A DNA stretch of 36,478 bases from an uncultured Clostridiaceae bacterium (lineage in GTDB: Bacteria; Bacillota; Clostridia; TANB77; CAG-508), in the NCBI GenBank assembly GCA_950096965.1, contig CATNCV010000006.1:1-36478 (forward strand), read 5' to 3'. The position numbers and the translations under genes were made by a program. This document shows positions 1 to 10,131 of the stretch, in pieces. Numbering within the stretch: the first letter of the stretch is position 1; the number at the start of each line of letters is the position of its first letter. The notes beneath the pieces are model-generated. The model did no database searches and had not been told where the DNA came from. It was given only the letters and a program-made list of their open reading frames with translations.

Positions 1-1
1 T

Positions 2-616
2 ACATATTATAAAAGCGATAATAGTTCTGATATATTATCAAAAATAGGATATGCAATAGATGAATGTTATGGTGAGCTAGAAGAAAGAGACATAGATGTA
101 ATAAGAAATAGTAATATTATAAGGAACATATTAAAAAAATATAGTTATGTAGAAGATAATGAAATAAATCAATATATAAAAAAATTGATAAAAAAAGAAA
201 GAATAAAATTATTATATGATGAGTACATATATATATCGGAAGATGAATACAAATTAATATTTACACCAGATGTAAACAATATTGAATACAGGTCTTTAGA
301 TATAGGTAATATGGCAGTAGCTGGAGAAGAAAATACAAATGCAAATAAAGATATTGATGAAAGTAAAAGTGAAATATTTGAAACAGTAAGAAACCAGCTA
401 GAAGAATTAGGAATAATAGAAAAATTTGGATTTGAACCAGAAACACTATATGTTCAATATTTCTACTCAAAAAAAGAAATGCAAAGTGGAAACTTAAATG
501 AAGGAATATATGTAATAGAAGATAACAAAAATCACATAAAAGTAGAAATAGAAATACCAAGCTACAAAATTAAAAATTTGCAAGTTGGGTTTGAAGATTA
601 TAGAACAGAAGAATAA
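2..616 (+). CDS. Hypothetical protein, 5' end outside window
   Basis: The frame is open from the first full codon at position 2 to the TAA at 614-616, so the start codon lies upstream of the window. The visible 204 residues are hydrophilic and acidic, rich in Asp, Glu, Lys and Ile, with no membrane segment, signal peptide or motif I recognise. An internal TTG at 185 is in frame but is not preceded by a ribosome site and should not be taken as the start. A hairpin terminator follows 20 bases after the stop, so this is the last gene of its transcript. Function unknown. Confidence 0.75.
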   Translation, partial: TYYKSDNSSDILSKIGYAIDECYGELEERDIDVIRNSNIIRNILKKYSYVEDNEINQYIKKLIKKERIKLLYDEYIYISEDEYKLIFTPDVNNIEYRSLDIGNMAVAGEENTNANKDIDESKSEIFETVRNQLEELGIIEKFGFEPETLYVQYFYSKKEMQSGNLNEGIYVIEDNKNHIKVEIEIPSYKIKNLQVGFEDYRTEE

Positions 617-635
617 TTATATAAAGCAAAATAAC

Positions 636-669
636 AAAGAAGACATCTAAAAAATAGATTTCTTCTTTT
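636..669 (+). terminator. Rho-independent terminator after the first gene
   Basis: A 14-bp inverted repeat with one mismatch (636-649 against 655-668), a 5-base A-rich loop, and a T-rich 3' arm. It closes the upstream hypothetical gene. Confidence 0.75.
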
Positions 670-859
670 AATATAGCCTAAAGCCTTACAATTTACTTAC
701 AACAAGATTACAGAAAAACGATTGAAAAAATATCAATAAAATAATATCCTTCTAATAGAAGTAGGAAGATAAATGTAAGAAAAAGTTAAGAATTAGTTAA
801 GTAGTTCTTAAAACCTTCTTTTCATTTATTATATACAATCATATTAGGAGGAGAGCTAA

Positions 860-1880
860 ATGGAAAGTTATGAAGAATTTATAAAAAAAGAAGATTTATG
901 TGATTTTCAGCAATCTAGAGAATGGGCAAAAGTAAAGGAATTTTGGAAAAATGAAATAGTTATAGTAGAAGATGAAAACAAAAGTATAATAGCAAGTATG
1001 AGTATATTAATTAGAAAATTACCTATATTCGGGAATATAATGTATGTACCAAGAGGTCCAATAGGTGAAATATATGATGAGGAAACTTTAAGAAAACTAA
1101 CAATTAAAATGAAAGAAGTAGCAAAAAAATATAAAGCATTTGTAATTATAATAGAGCCAAATGTAAAAAAGGAAAATAAAGAATTTGCTAGTTTGGCAAA
1201 AAAGCTAGGCTATAAAATAAATAGTAAAGCCATAAAATTTGACCAAGAAATACAAGCAAGGCATAACTTTAGGCTAAATTTAGAAAATAAAACGGAAGAT
1301 GAAATATTCAAAAATTTTGCCTCAAAAACTAGGTATAATGTAAGGTTAGCTGGCAAAAAAGGAGTAATAGTAGAAGAAAAAAATGAAGATGGAATAGATG
1401 AATTCTATGAATTAATGAAAGAAACTGGAAAAAGGGATAATTTTAGGACAAGACCAAAAGAATATTTTGAAAAAATACTAAAAGAATTTCCATATCAAAC
1501 TAAAATATATATAGCCTATTATGAAAATGAACCAATATCAGCAATAATGCCAATAATATATGGAAACAAAATGTGGTACCTATATGGGGCAAGCTCAAAT
1601 AAACATAGAAACTTAATGTCAACATATTTACTTCAATGGGAAATGATAAAACTAGCAATAAAAAATAATTGTAAAGTATATGATTTTAGAGGAGTTTCAA
1701 TAGAAAAGCGGAGAAGAAGATGGACTATATAGGTTCAAAAAAGGCTTTGGGGGAGAATTTGTAGAACTAATAGGAGAAATATATATTCCATTTAAACCAA
1801 TTAAATATCTTTTCTATAAAATTGCAAAGAAAGTATTTTGTAATTTAAGATATGTAGTTTATAAATTAAAAAGTAAGTAA
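860..1880 (+). CDS. FemX/FemAB-type aminoacyltransferase, +1 shift at CGG
   Basis: FemABX enzymes transfer an amino acid from aminoacyl-tRNA to the lipid II pentapeptide to start the peptidoglycan cross-bridge. Two GNAT-like folds are recognisable: the N-terminal part with MYVPRGPI near residue 60, and the second with the KTRYNVRLA stretch and YLYGASSNKHRNLM. The start is ATG 860 behind AGGAGGAG. Frame 0 runs to codon 284, a CGG at 1709-1711, and then ends after a few non-homologous residues at 1732. In the +1 frame the family's C-terminal signature GLYRFKKGFGGEF continues to the stop at 1878-1880. Skipping one base gives 339 aa, the normal family length, with no other lesion. Either a recoded gene or a one-base pseudogene; the same lesion recurs in five other genes here. 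Confidence 0.85.
1709..1711 (+). other. CGG +1 shift site 1 (FemX)
   Basis: Context AAG CGG AGA. Reading AAG then GGA GAA joins DFRGVSIEK to GEEDGLYRFKKGFGG, which is the expected FemX ending. Confidence 0.8.
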
Positions 1881-1964
1881 TTATAATCATATTAAAGCAA
1901 ATTACCGAATATAAATATAAAAGAGGCACTTTGTGAAAAATATGTGAATTTTCAAACAATAGTA

Positions 1965-1991
1965 TTGACATTAAAAGTAAAAAGGTATAAA
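1965..1991 (+). promoter_or_regulatory. Sigma-A promoter of groESL
   Basis: TTGACA at 1965-1970 and a TATAAA-type -10 starting at 1986 (spacing 15-16), directly upstream of the CIRCE-like palindrome, which would lie around the transcription start. Confidence 0.65.
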
Positions 1992-1994
1992 TTA

Positions 1995-2021
1995 TTAGCA
2001 GTCTCAAATAAAGACTGCTAA
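1995..2021 (+). promoter_or_regulatory. Variant CIRCE operator (HrcA site)
   Basis: TTAGCAGTC, nine spacer bases, GACTGCTAA. The consensus CIRCE is TTAGCACTC-N9-GAGTGCTAA. Each arm differs at one base and the two changes are complementary, so perfect dyad symmetry is kept. Spacer length and position, just after the promoter and before groES, are canonical for heat-shock repression by HrcA. Confidence 0.85.
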
Positions 2022-2050
2022 TTTTAATATTAGTAAATAAATATTTTTAA

Positions 2051-2335
<285 letters not shown>

Positions 2336-2357
2336 TTAAAATTATGAAATCAAAAAT

Positions 2358-2465
2358 TAATGTAGGGATAGGCCTTGTGTCTACCCAGCACTTAGAAGAA
2401 ATTGCTCAAATGAATAGTAGCAATTGTAGGGGTCGCCGCCATCGGAAACCCGAGGAATAGTAGAA
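2358..2465. repeat. GC-richer dispersed intergenic repeat units between groES and groEL
   Basis: Two related units begin AATGTAGGG (about 2359) and AATTGTAGGGG (about 2421), each followed by a short GC-rich, hairpin-prone stretch. Similar units recur at about 4301 and 4363 after groEL. They look like small non-coding intergenic repeats rather than genes: no ORF, and composition unlike the AT-rich surroundings. Confidence 0.5.
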
Positions 2466-2539
2466 AATTATGAAAACTATAATTAAAATTAATATAGGAG
2501 AGATTATTAATTGCATGCATTTCGTATAAATAGCTTTTA

Positions 2540-2561
2540 TGAATAGTGAATAATGAATAGT

Positions 2562-2564
<3 letters not shown>
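2540..2564 (+). repeat. 25-nt dispersed repeat, copy 1
   Basis: A TGAATAGTGAATAATGAATA-type unit that is identical over 25 bases to 4274-4298. The two copies flank groEL, and each is near a GTAGGG-type unit. Confidence 0.8.
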
Positions 2565-4242
<1,678 letters not shown>

Positions 4243-4244
4243 GT

Positions 4245-4271
4245 AAAATTCTCCATTGTATGGAGAATTTT
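4245..4271 (+). terminator. Terminator of groESL
   Basis: Perfect 12-bp stem (4245-4256 with 4260-4271), 3-base loop, ending in TTTT. Confidence 0.9.
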
Positions 4272-4273
4272 AG

Positions 4274-4298
4274 TGAATAGTGAATAATGAATAGTGAA
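4274..4298 (+). repeat. 25-nt dispersed repeat, copy 2
   Basis: Identical to 2540-2564. It is followed by AATTGTAAGGGCAAGC (from 4299) and, at 4363, by an AATGTAGGGG unit, the same repeat family as in the groES-groEL gap. Apart from these units I see no gene in 4272-4615. Confidence 0.8.
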
Positions 4299-4615
4299 TA
4301 ATTGTAAGGGCAAGCAACTTATGTTTGTCCTTTATTTTATTGAATAGAAAAAATTGATTTAAAAATGTAGGGGCCTGGCATTGTGTCCACTCGCGTGACA
4401 AATCAACCTTTTGTCTAATAGGAAAGTAAGATATTTAAAGTTGGAACTGTAAGTACTTATATTTAATAGGAATACCTAAGAGGTTTTACTGAATTCGGCC
4501 TTTTTTGAAAAACTTGAAATGGCTAAAAAACACTTGCGAAAATAAACATAAAATAGTATAATATAGTCATGTTATTAAATAGAAACAATTTCTTAATTAA
4601 GAAGGGAGAAAAAAT

Positions 4616-5314
4616 ATGAGTATTTTACGGAAAATGTTTAACAAATCAGATTGGGATTATGTAGCTGATTTTAAAGACGGTTATGCATTAGCAGTGCGAA
4701 ACGAACACAAAACAGTATATCTAATAGATGAAAATTACGAGATTACTTGCTCAGGAAATTTGAGTGTACGCTTATTTGATGAAAAAAGCGTAAAAAAAGC
4801 AATAAGGAATAATTGCAAATATTTAGCAGCAGTAAAAGAAAACTCTTTAAAAATTGAATACTATACATTTCTTGATACACAATTAAAAGAAGTTGAAGGA
4901 CATAAATATATAAATATTTTATATTATGTACCAAAAAATTCTGCAATAGTAGTAGAGATGAATGGAGATGTAAGTATTCTAAATGGTGACTTGAAAAAAG
5001 AAAAAGTTATATGTAGTTCAGAACGAGAGAATAGGTATGTTGTAGTAAATCAGGATTACTTTTATGTAACAAATAACGAAACTCTGAAGTTAGTTAATAT
5101 AAAAACAAAAGAAATAAAAGAGTTTGAAGGTAATCATATAGAAATGGTTGCAGACGGTGAATTTTACAGAATGCTACAAAAAGGTGAAGATACTTATTAC
5201 GATAAGAATTTTAACCTTATGGAAGATTATAAAAGGATATGTAAAAAAGATAAACATGGAAGAATTCCAATAATACTCAAAAATGGTGAAATTTTTATTT
5301 ATCACTGTAATTAA
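4616..5314 (+). CDS. Hypothetical protein, possibly beta-propeller-like
   Basis: A 232-residue soluble protein without signal peptide or membrane segment. It alternates short beta-prone stretches with recurring aromatic and charged pairs (for example DGYALAVRNEHKTVYLID, EMNGDVSILNGDLKKE, DGEFYRML), suggesting repeated beta-sheet blades, but I cannot assign a family. ATG 4616 is preceded by AAGGGAG with good spacing. Codon 5 is CGG (4628-4630; context TTA CGG AAA) and must be read in frame, because the +1 frame stops soon after. It is monocistronic, with its own terminator. Confidence 0.75.
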   Translation: MSILRKMFNKSDWDYVADFKDGYALAVRNEHKTVYLIDENYEITCSGNLSVRLFDEKSVKKAIRNNCKYLAAVKENSLKIEYYTFLDTQLKEVEGHKYINILYYVPKNSAIVVEMNGDVSILNGDLKKEKVICSSERENRYVVVNQDYFYVTNNETLKLVNIKTKEIKEFEGNHIEMVADGEFYRMLQKGEDTYYDKNFNLMEDYKRICKKDKHGRIPIILKNGEIFIYHCN

Positions 5315-5329
5315 ATAAAACCATAAAAC

Positions 5330-5361
5330 AAACATAGAGGCTTGAAATAGCCTCTATGTTT
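5330..5361 (+). terminator. Terminator after the 232-aa hypothetical gene
   Basis: Perfect 13-bp stem (5330-5342 with 5349-5361) and 6-base loop. Confidence 0.9.
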
Positions 5362-5428
5362 GTGTGTTAATGTATTAAATTTTGATAAATAGTTAATAAA
5401 ACTAGGAATATACCAAAAGGCACTAAGT

Positions 5429-5620
5429 AAGAAAAAACAAAAGAATGCAGGATATTATCCAGAGATGAGTAGAGTAGGAGAGAAAGTACAAATAGATGTA
5501 AAATATGTACCAAAGAACAGCCTAAGTAAAGAATTACAAGAATTAGGAATAAAACATAGGCTAATAAAACCACATACGCCAAAACAAAATGGGAAAGTAG
5601 TATGTTTGACAAACCTACAA
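5429..5620 (+). pseudogene. Remnant of integrase-core (rve) IS transposase
   Basis: The frame encodes GYYPEMSRVGEKVQIDVKYV and continues after a junction with ELGIKHRLIKPHTPKQNGKV, then terminates. These match the start of a DDE integrase core (VQIDVKYVP, first Asp) and its later part (IRP.TP..NGKVE) in IS3/IS481-like transposases. The intervening core and the catalytic Glu region are missing. It is therefore an internally deleted IS fragment with no good start or ribosome site. Confidence 0.7.
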
Positions 5621-5731
5621 TAGTGATATGAAAAAACAATAAAATATTGACATAAAATAAACAAATGTGATAAAATATAAAGTATTAAACAATTATAATT
5701 TATTTACCTTGTAAGGTGAAGGAGGAAGACA

Positions 5732-6034
5732 ATGCAAGTAATAGTTGCAAGCAGTCATTGCCGTTGGAGAAATGATGAAATGAAAATGGTAACGGGGAAA
5801 GATGGAGAAGCGCTTTATAAAAAAACAATTGTAGTTGATTCTTGTGGACGAGAAGGTGAAATAGTCGAAATTATTGATGAGAATGACGATGGACATGGAA
5901 AAATTAAGGTACATATAAAAAATGAAAATATCGATTATGTAACAGATTTTGAGCCATCTGAAAATTGGAATAAGAAAAATCAATTATATATTAAAGAGTT
6001 AGTACAAACTATAAGGCAAAATTTAATAAAGTAA
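5732..6034 (+). CDS. Hypothetical 100-aa protein
   Basis: A small soluble protein, start ATG 5732 behind GAAGGAGG. The N-terminal MQVIVASSHCRWRNDEMKM is followed by a beta-rich middle (KTIVVDSCGREGEIVEIIDE) and a charged C-terminal helix. The GREGEIVEIIDEN and HGKIKVHI stretches resemble a small SH3-like barrel, but no family can be named. It stands alone between the IS remnant and its terminator. Confidence 0.7.
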   Translation: MQVIVASSHCRWRNDEMKMVTGKDGEALYKKTIVVDSCGREGEIVEIIDENDDGHGKIKVHIKNENIDYVTDFEPSENWNKKNQLYIKELVQTIRQNLIK

Positions 6035-6036
6035 AG

Positions 6037-6082
6037 AAAAGATGTTAACAAAGTATGTAAAATATTTTGTTAACATCTTTTT
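6037..6082 (+). terminator. Terminator after the 100-aa hypothetical gene
   Basis: 16-bp stem (6037-6052 with 6066-6081), 13-base loop, T-rich end. Confidence 0.85.
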
Positions 6083-6113
6083 GCTAAATAGGAAAAATCG
6101 ATGCCAAATAAGA

Positions 6114-6143
6114 CCTCTTATTAGACAAAAGTTTAATAAGAGG
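6114..6143 (-). terminator. Terminator of the thioesterase gene
   Basis: CCTCTTATTA (6114-6123) pairs with TAATAAGAGG (6134-6143), 31 bases downstream of the minus-strand thioesterase stop. Confidence 0.65.
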
Positions 6144-6174
6144 TAAACTTCAGAATTATATGATTTTTTATTTG

Positions 6175-6898
6175 CTAATATAATTTTATTATTGCATGAA
6201 GCTTAGTTTCATCTTCACTTTTTATAGTAATAATATGCTCATTATTAATATTAGAATAATAACATTTAACCTTTTCTCCTAATAAGCTACCGGTTTTATA
6301 CATAATTTCTATATTATCAAAAGAAGTATTTTCGTAAATATCTTTTGGTAAAGCCTCATAGGCTAAATCTAAATAGCATATATTATGCATATGTTTATTA
6401 ATATCAATATCTCTTCTTTGCACAGTGTATTCAAAAGTAAGTTTGCTATTTTCAGGTTCTTTCAATCTATCAAAATTATAATTATCAAAAGTGCATTTAT
6501 TCTCTGTTTCATATTTTTCTACTAATTCATCAGTAAAACGCATTAGTCCTTTTTCTAAGTGAATTAAAGTCCATTTAGAGGTAGCAATAGTACATAATTC
6601 TCCGCTTACCATTATATATTTCATAATCACGATAGCAACAAGCACGAACAGCTCCTCGTGACCAAGTTTTTACATGAATAGAATCACCATATTTAATTCT
6701 TTTTAAAACTTTAATTTTCCAATGAAGTAAAACCCAACTTAAATGTGTTTTTTCAATATCTTTTAAACCATACCCAGCAATATCAGAATGGTAACCACCA
6801 ATATCCTCAAAAAAGCCAAGCATTGCTCTATTAGTTAATTCAGTTTTATTATCAATATCACGTATACTAAAATCAAAATCATGTTCAATAATTGCCAT
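6175..6898 (-). CDS. Acyl-ACP thioesterase, +1 shift at CGG
   Basis: FatA/FatB-like double hot-dog thioesterases hydrolyse acyl-ACP to release fatty acids. The first frame (6898 down to codon 99) has the first hot-dog domain with TNRAMLGFFEDIGGYHSD, SWVLLHWKIKV and a VKTWSRG segment. At CGG 6604-6602 frame 0 runs into an early stop. The +1 frame continues with GELCTIATSKWTLIHLEKG and the second hot-dog domain with DIDINKHMHNICYLDLAYEALP, which carries the expected Asn-x-His active-site pattern. One skipped base gives 240 aa, the normal size. Start ATG 6898 has AAGGAGG just upstream. Confidence 0.85.
6602..6604 (-). other. CGG +1 shift site 2 (thioesterase)
   Basis: Minus-strand context AAG CGG AGA, the same nine bases as at the FemX site. 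Reading AAG then GGA GAA joins RDYEIYNGK to GELCTIATSKW. Confidence 0.8.
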
Positions 6899-6930
6899 TT
6901 ATTTTTTCCTCCTTGTAAAAAACTTTTTAT

Positions 6931-6961
6931 ATTATAGCATAAATTATAAAAAATGTATCAA
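6931..6961 (-). promoter_or_regulatory. Probable promoter of the thioesterase gene
   Basis: On the minus strand TATAAT (6936-6931) is preceded by TTGATA (6961-6956). The 19-base spacing is long, so the -35 assignment is weak. Confidence 0.4.
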
Positions 6962-6987
6962 ATATTTATAAAATTATGATACAATAT

Positions 6988-7013
6988 AAAAAATCCTCAT
7001 AAGAGGATTTTTT
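6988..7013 (-). terminator. Terminator of the 43-aa membrane protein gene
   Basis: Perfect 11-bp stem AAAAAATCCTC/GAGGATTTTTT with a 4-base loop, 8 bases past the minus-strand stop. U-rich in both directions. Confidence 0.9.
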
Positions 7014-7020
7014 AAGAGTA

Positions 7021-7152
7021 TTAACTAAGTGAGTCAAAACCAGCCCATACTACAAAGAGAGCTATAAAAGGATGCCCTGTAAATGCAAGTGCGACAGCAA
7101 CTGCTGCCATAGCAACATAGCCTACCATTCTAACTTTGTTTTTGTCACTCAT
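7021..7152 (-). CDS. Small 43-aa membrane protein
   Basis: Short gene with strong signals: AAGGAGG a few bases before ATG 7152 and a perfect terminator just after the TAA. The product starts MSDKNKVRMVGY and then has one or two hydrophobic segments (VAMAAVAVALAFTG and HPFIALFVVWAGF) separated by GHP, suggesting a single-pass or hairpin membrane peptide. No family recognised. It is divergently placed next to the radical SAM gene. Confidence 0.7.
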   Translation of the reverse strand: MSDKNKVRMVGYVAMAAVAVALAFTGHPFIALFVVWAGFDSLS

Positions 7153-7281
7153 ATAGTAAATTTCCTCCTTATAAAACTGGTGGTAGAACTATAAAGTCTA
7201 GTTCTAATTAAAAAGTTTCTAAAAAATTATATAATAATAAACATAAAATGTCAAGTATATATTAAAAAGGAGCAATAAAAA

Positions 7282-8173
7282 ATGTTAGAAATATTAAAAA
7301 AATGTGAAGTATGTCCTCATAAATGTAAAATAAATAGACTAGAAGGAAAGAAACGGTAATTGTATGGCAACAGATAAGCTAGAAATATCGCTTGTAAGTT
7401 TACATAGCTTTGAAGAGCCATGTATTAGTGGGAAAAATGGTTCTGGAACTATATTTTTTACACATTGCAATTTACACTGTATATTTTGCCAAAACTATGA
7501 AATAAGTCAACAAGGAAAAGGAAGAGAAATAAGTATAGAAGAATTGGCGAATATTATGATATGCGAGCAAGCAAATGGAGCAGAAAATATAAACCTAGTT
7601 ACTCCAACAATGTATGCATACCACATAATAGAAGCTATAAAAATAGCAAGAAAGCAAGGTTTAAATATACCGATAATATATAATTCAAATGGATATGAAA
7701 GTATAGAAACACTAAAAGCATTAGAAGGCTATATAGATGTATGTTTACCAGATTTAAAATATTATTCAGATGAAATGGCAATAAAATATTCAAAAGCACC
7801 ACACTACTTTGAAATAGCAACAAAAGCCATAAAAGAAATGATAAGACAAGTTGGCTCTCCAAAATTTGATGAAAATGGTATGATAAAAAAAGGAGTAATG
7901 ATAAGACATTTAGTGTTACCACATCACATACAAAACACAAAAAACATTTTAAAATGGATTAAAGAAAATATACCAGAAGATGTATATATAAATGTAATGG
8001 CACAATATTTCCCAACATATAAAGCAAAAGAAGATAAACTAATAAATAGAAAATTAACAAAAAGAGAATATAAACAAGTAGAAGAATATTTCTACTCATT
8101 GGATTTTAAAAATGGGTATATACAAGAACTAGGAGAGCATGAAGAAGAATATGTGCCTAAGTGGGATATCTAG
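7282..8173 (+). CDS. PflX-like radical SAM protein, +1 shift at CGG
   Basis: A radical SAM protein of the PflX/COG1313 group, related to pyruvate-formate-lyase activating enzymes. The 4Fe-4S cysteines are in FFTHCNLHCIFCQNYE. ATG 7282 follows AAAAGGAG and opens an N-terminal Cys cluster, CEVCPHKC, ending in the family's KKGxC. That Cys pair is split: codon 25 is CGG (7354-7356) followed at once by TAA. Reading +1 (GGT AAT TGT) gives KKGNC and runs without interruption to 8173. One skipped base gives 296 aa, normal for the family. The downstream ATG at 7364 lacks a ribosome site and would lose the Cys cluster, so it is not the natural start. Confidence 0.85.
7354..7356 (+). other. CGG +1 shift site 3 (radical SAM)
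   Basis: Context AAA CGG TAA. An in-frame stop follows CGG directly. The +1 reading GGT AAT TGT restores the conserved KKGNC. Confidence 0.8.
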
Positions 8174-8783
8174 CTTGAAAATTCTGTAAAATATTGTCAG
8201 AAATTTCTTATATAAATTTAATAAAAATTATTGATATAAAATCAAACGTAATATAGAATACTAATAAAGAAAAAATAATTCGGAGGTAGAAAAATGGGAG
8301 ATATTATACAAATGAAGAATCTAAAAAAATTATTAATGATTGGGTAAGGGTATTAGATTATATATACGATAATCAAACAAAAAACAACACTCTATGATAT
8401 ATTCAATATATATTATTATATAAAATTCAAATTATTAAATCCCATTGCTTTAACAAACTTTTTAAAGGGAATAACCAGTAAAATTGATAGTTTAGAGTTA
8501 TTCCCCTACATAGGTTCAATTTATAAAAACTCACAAAATAGATTCATAATCTATAAAATTTTTATTGTGTAGAAAAAATCGACTAACAGGAGAATTTTTT
8601 CGTACAGAATAAATATGCAAAATTTAGATTTTCTTATCGACCAAAGGGAGATTTAGAAAATATTAAATTTGTATTTTTTAATCTTTTATGAAATCCAAGA
8701 AAAAGAAAAATTAGTAATAATAAAAAGTATTATTAGTAGAAAGAAAAATATATAGAAAATAGTAAAAAAAATACATAAAACTG
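8174..8783. other. Long intergenic region, remnant ORF and hairpin
   Basis: There is no intact gene. A ribosome site GGAGGT at 8282 precedes ATG 8294, which stops after 17 codons. An adjacent frame reads RYYTNEESKKIINDWVRVLD for about 33 residues, so this may be a decayed small gene with a lesion that is not a CGG shift. Further on, GGGAATAAC (8467-8475) and GTTATTCCC (8497-8505) form a 9-bp stem with a 21-base loop. Confidence 0.45.
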
Positions 8784-8812
8784 TTGAAAAAGTTATGTTA
8801 TGGTGATATAAT
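8784..8812 (+). promoter_or_regulatory. Sigma-A promoter of the thyX-like gene
   Basis: TTGAAA (8784-8789), exactly 17 bases, then TATAAT (8807-8812). This places transcription start around 8819 and rules out upstream in-frame starts for the following gene. Confidence 0.85.
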
Positions 8813-8873
8813 GCCTTTACAAATTTTTAGAGTAACTTTTAACAATATATTTATTGAAAAGGAGAAAATGCGT

Positions 8874-10031
8874 ATGAAAACAAGAGTGTTAGCATCAACA
8901 AAAGTAGGATATGAGCTTCCGATTGAAGAGGCAATTAAGTTTTCTGGAAAAGAGGCAGGTATTTGCTATATGCCAGATACAGTAGATACTATTCTAGCAG
9001 AACCAGACGAAAAGACAATGAAGCGGGCAAATGGTAATATGAGCTCAAATCATCATAGTGTGTTTGGACATCCTCAATACAACTTTGTTTTTGAGGAAAT
9101 ACCTAAAATAATGGCTATGATACTTAATAATGAAAAAGTTTATGACACTTCAGAAAAATCAGCTAGGTATACAAAAATGAAGCCATCTGAAGCAGAAAGA
9201 GTACTTTATGAAAAGTGGATTCAAATATATAAAAATAGAATTCAGGAAGTATATCCAAATATTGAAGACAAACAGGCACAAAAATTAGCACAGGAAAATG
9301 CAAGGTATTTAATTAGTGTGTTTACACCAGCAACAGTAATGGGACATACAATTAGTTTTGAGCAGTTCAGTTATGTTCTTCACTTTATGCAAGACTTTGT
9401 AGATAATAAAGAAGGAACAGAGTTTTACAATCTTTTGAAGCCATCTTTTAAAGAATTCATTGAATTGCATTCAAAATATAAAGTTTCTGGAATTAATCCT
9501 AAATCAAAGAATAGAGAGTTATCTTTATTTTCAAAAGTACAAAGAGAAGATGAATGGGGCTGGAATTATTGCTATAGCTATTGGGCTTCATTTGCACAGT
9601 TAGCACAGGCACAACGACATAGAACATTAGCTTACGAAATTTGGGAACCATCAATAAATTGTGTAAAGCCAACATATTTTATACCTCCAATTATTAGAAA
9701 AACTAATTTAGAAGTAGAATGGCTTAAAGATATTAAATCACTTTCAAATTACTTCCCACAGGGAATGATGGTATATGTAAATGAGAGAGGAACTGTAGAG
9801 AACTTTATACTTAAATGTAAGGAACGGCTATGTGGATGTGCACAACTTGAAATTGCTATGCAAACAAAAGAAACTTTAGAAATGTATTTGATGCATACTA
9901 AAAATAAAAAGCAGGAAGTATATGAATACTTACATGAATATGGGGTAGGAGCTAGATGTACTTTCCCTGACTATACTTGCTCAAAACCATGTATTTGGGG
10001 AGCAAAAAATGCATTAGATAGATTAATATAA
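8874..10031 (+). CDS. ThyX-like flavin-dependent thymidylate synthase family protein
   Basis: ThyX makes dTMP from dUMP using methylene-THF, FAD and NADPH. Family-like motifs are SNHHSVFGHPQYNFVFE (His-x-Ser-x-x-x-His near residue 61), SEKSARYT near 86, and QAQRHRTLAYE with the RHR signature. At 385 aa it is much longer than classical ThyX (about 220-250), and SARY precedes RHR, so the domain order or duplication is divergent and the activity is less certain. Start ATG 8874 has GGAG nine bases upstream; the longer open frame from 8784 overlaps the promoter. Two CGG codons (9024-9026 and 9825-9827) are read in frame as Arg. The dihydrofolate reductase gene follows, supporting a folate/thymidylate role. 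Confidence 0.7.
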   Translation: MKTRVLASTKVGYELPIEEAIKFSGKEAGICYMPDTVDTILAEPDEKTMKRANGNMSSNHHSVFGHPQYNFVFEEIPKIMAMILNNEKVYDTSEKSARYTKMKPSEAERVLYEKWIQIYKNRIQEVYPNIEDKQAQKLAQENARYLISVFTPATVMGHTISFEQFSYVLHFMQDFVDNKEGTEFYNLLKPSFKEFIELHSKYKVSGINPKSKNRELSLFSKVQREDEWGWNYCYSYWASFAQLAQAQRHRTLAYEIWEPSINCVKPTYFIPPIIRKTNLEVEWLKDIKSLSNYFPQGMMVYVNERGTVENFILKCKERLCGCAQLEIAMQTKETLEMYLMHTKNKKQEVYEYLHEYGVGARCTFPDYTCSKPCIWGAKNALDRLI

Positions 10032-10034
10032 AAT

Positions 10035-10066
10035 GTTAAAAGGAGACTTATAAGTCTCCTTTTAAC
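10035..10066 (+). terminator. Terminator after the thyX-like gene
   Basis: Perfect 16-bp palindromic stem (10035-10050 with 10051-10066), including AAGGAGACTTATAAGTCTCC. Confidence 0.85.
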
Positions 10067-10131
10067 ATGAAAATTCATTGAATATTGAAAAGAGTATATA
10101 ATAATAAAAAATAAAAGTGAAAGGAAATTAA

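Noticed and set aside
7357-7359. Stop-codon readthrough at CGG TAA sites
   Set aside because: The frame after TAA is not the coding frame; homology continues only in the +1 frame.
8784-8873. N-terminal extension of the ThyX-like protein from 8784
   Set aside because: It would overlap a perfect TTGAAA-17-TATAAT promoter; ATG 8874 has the ribosome site.
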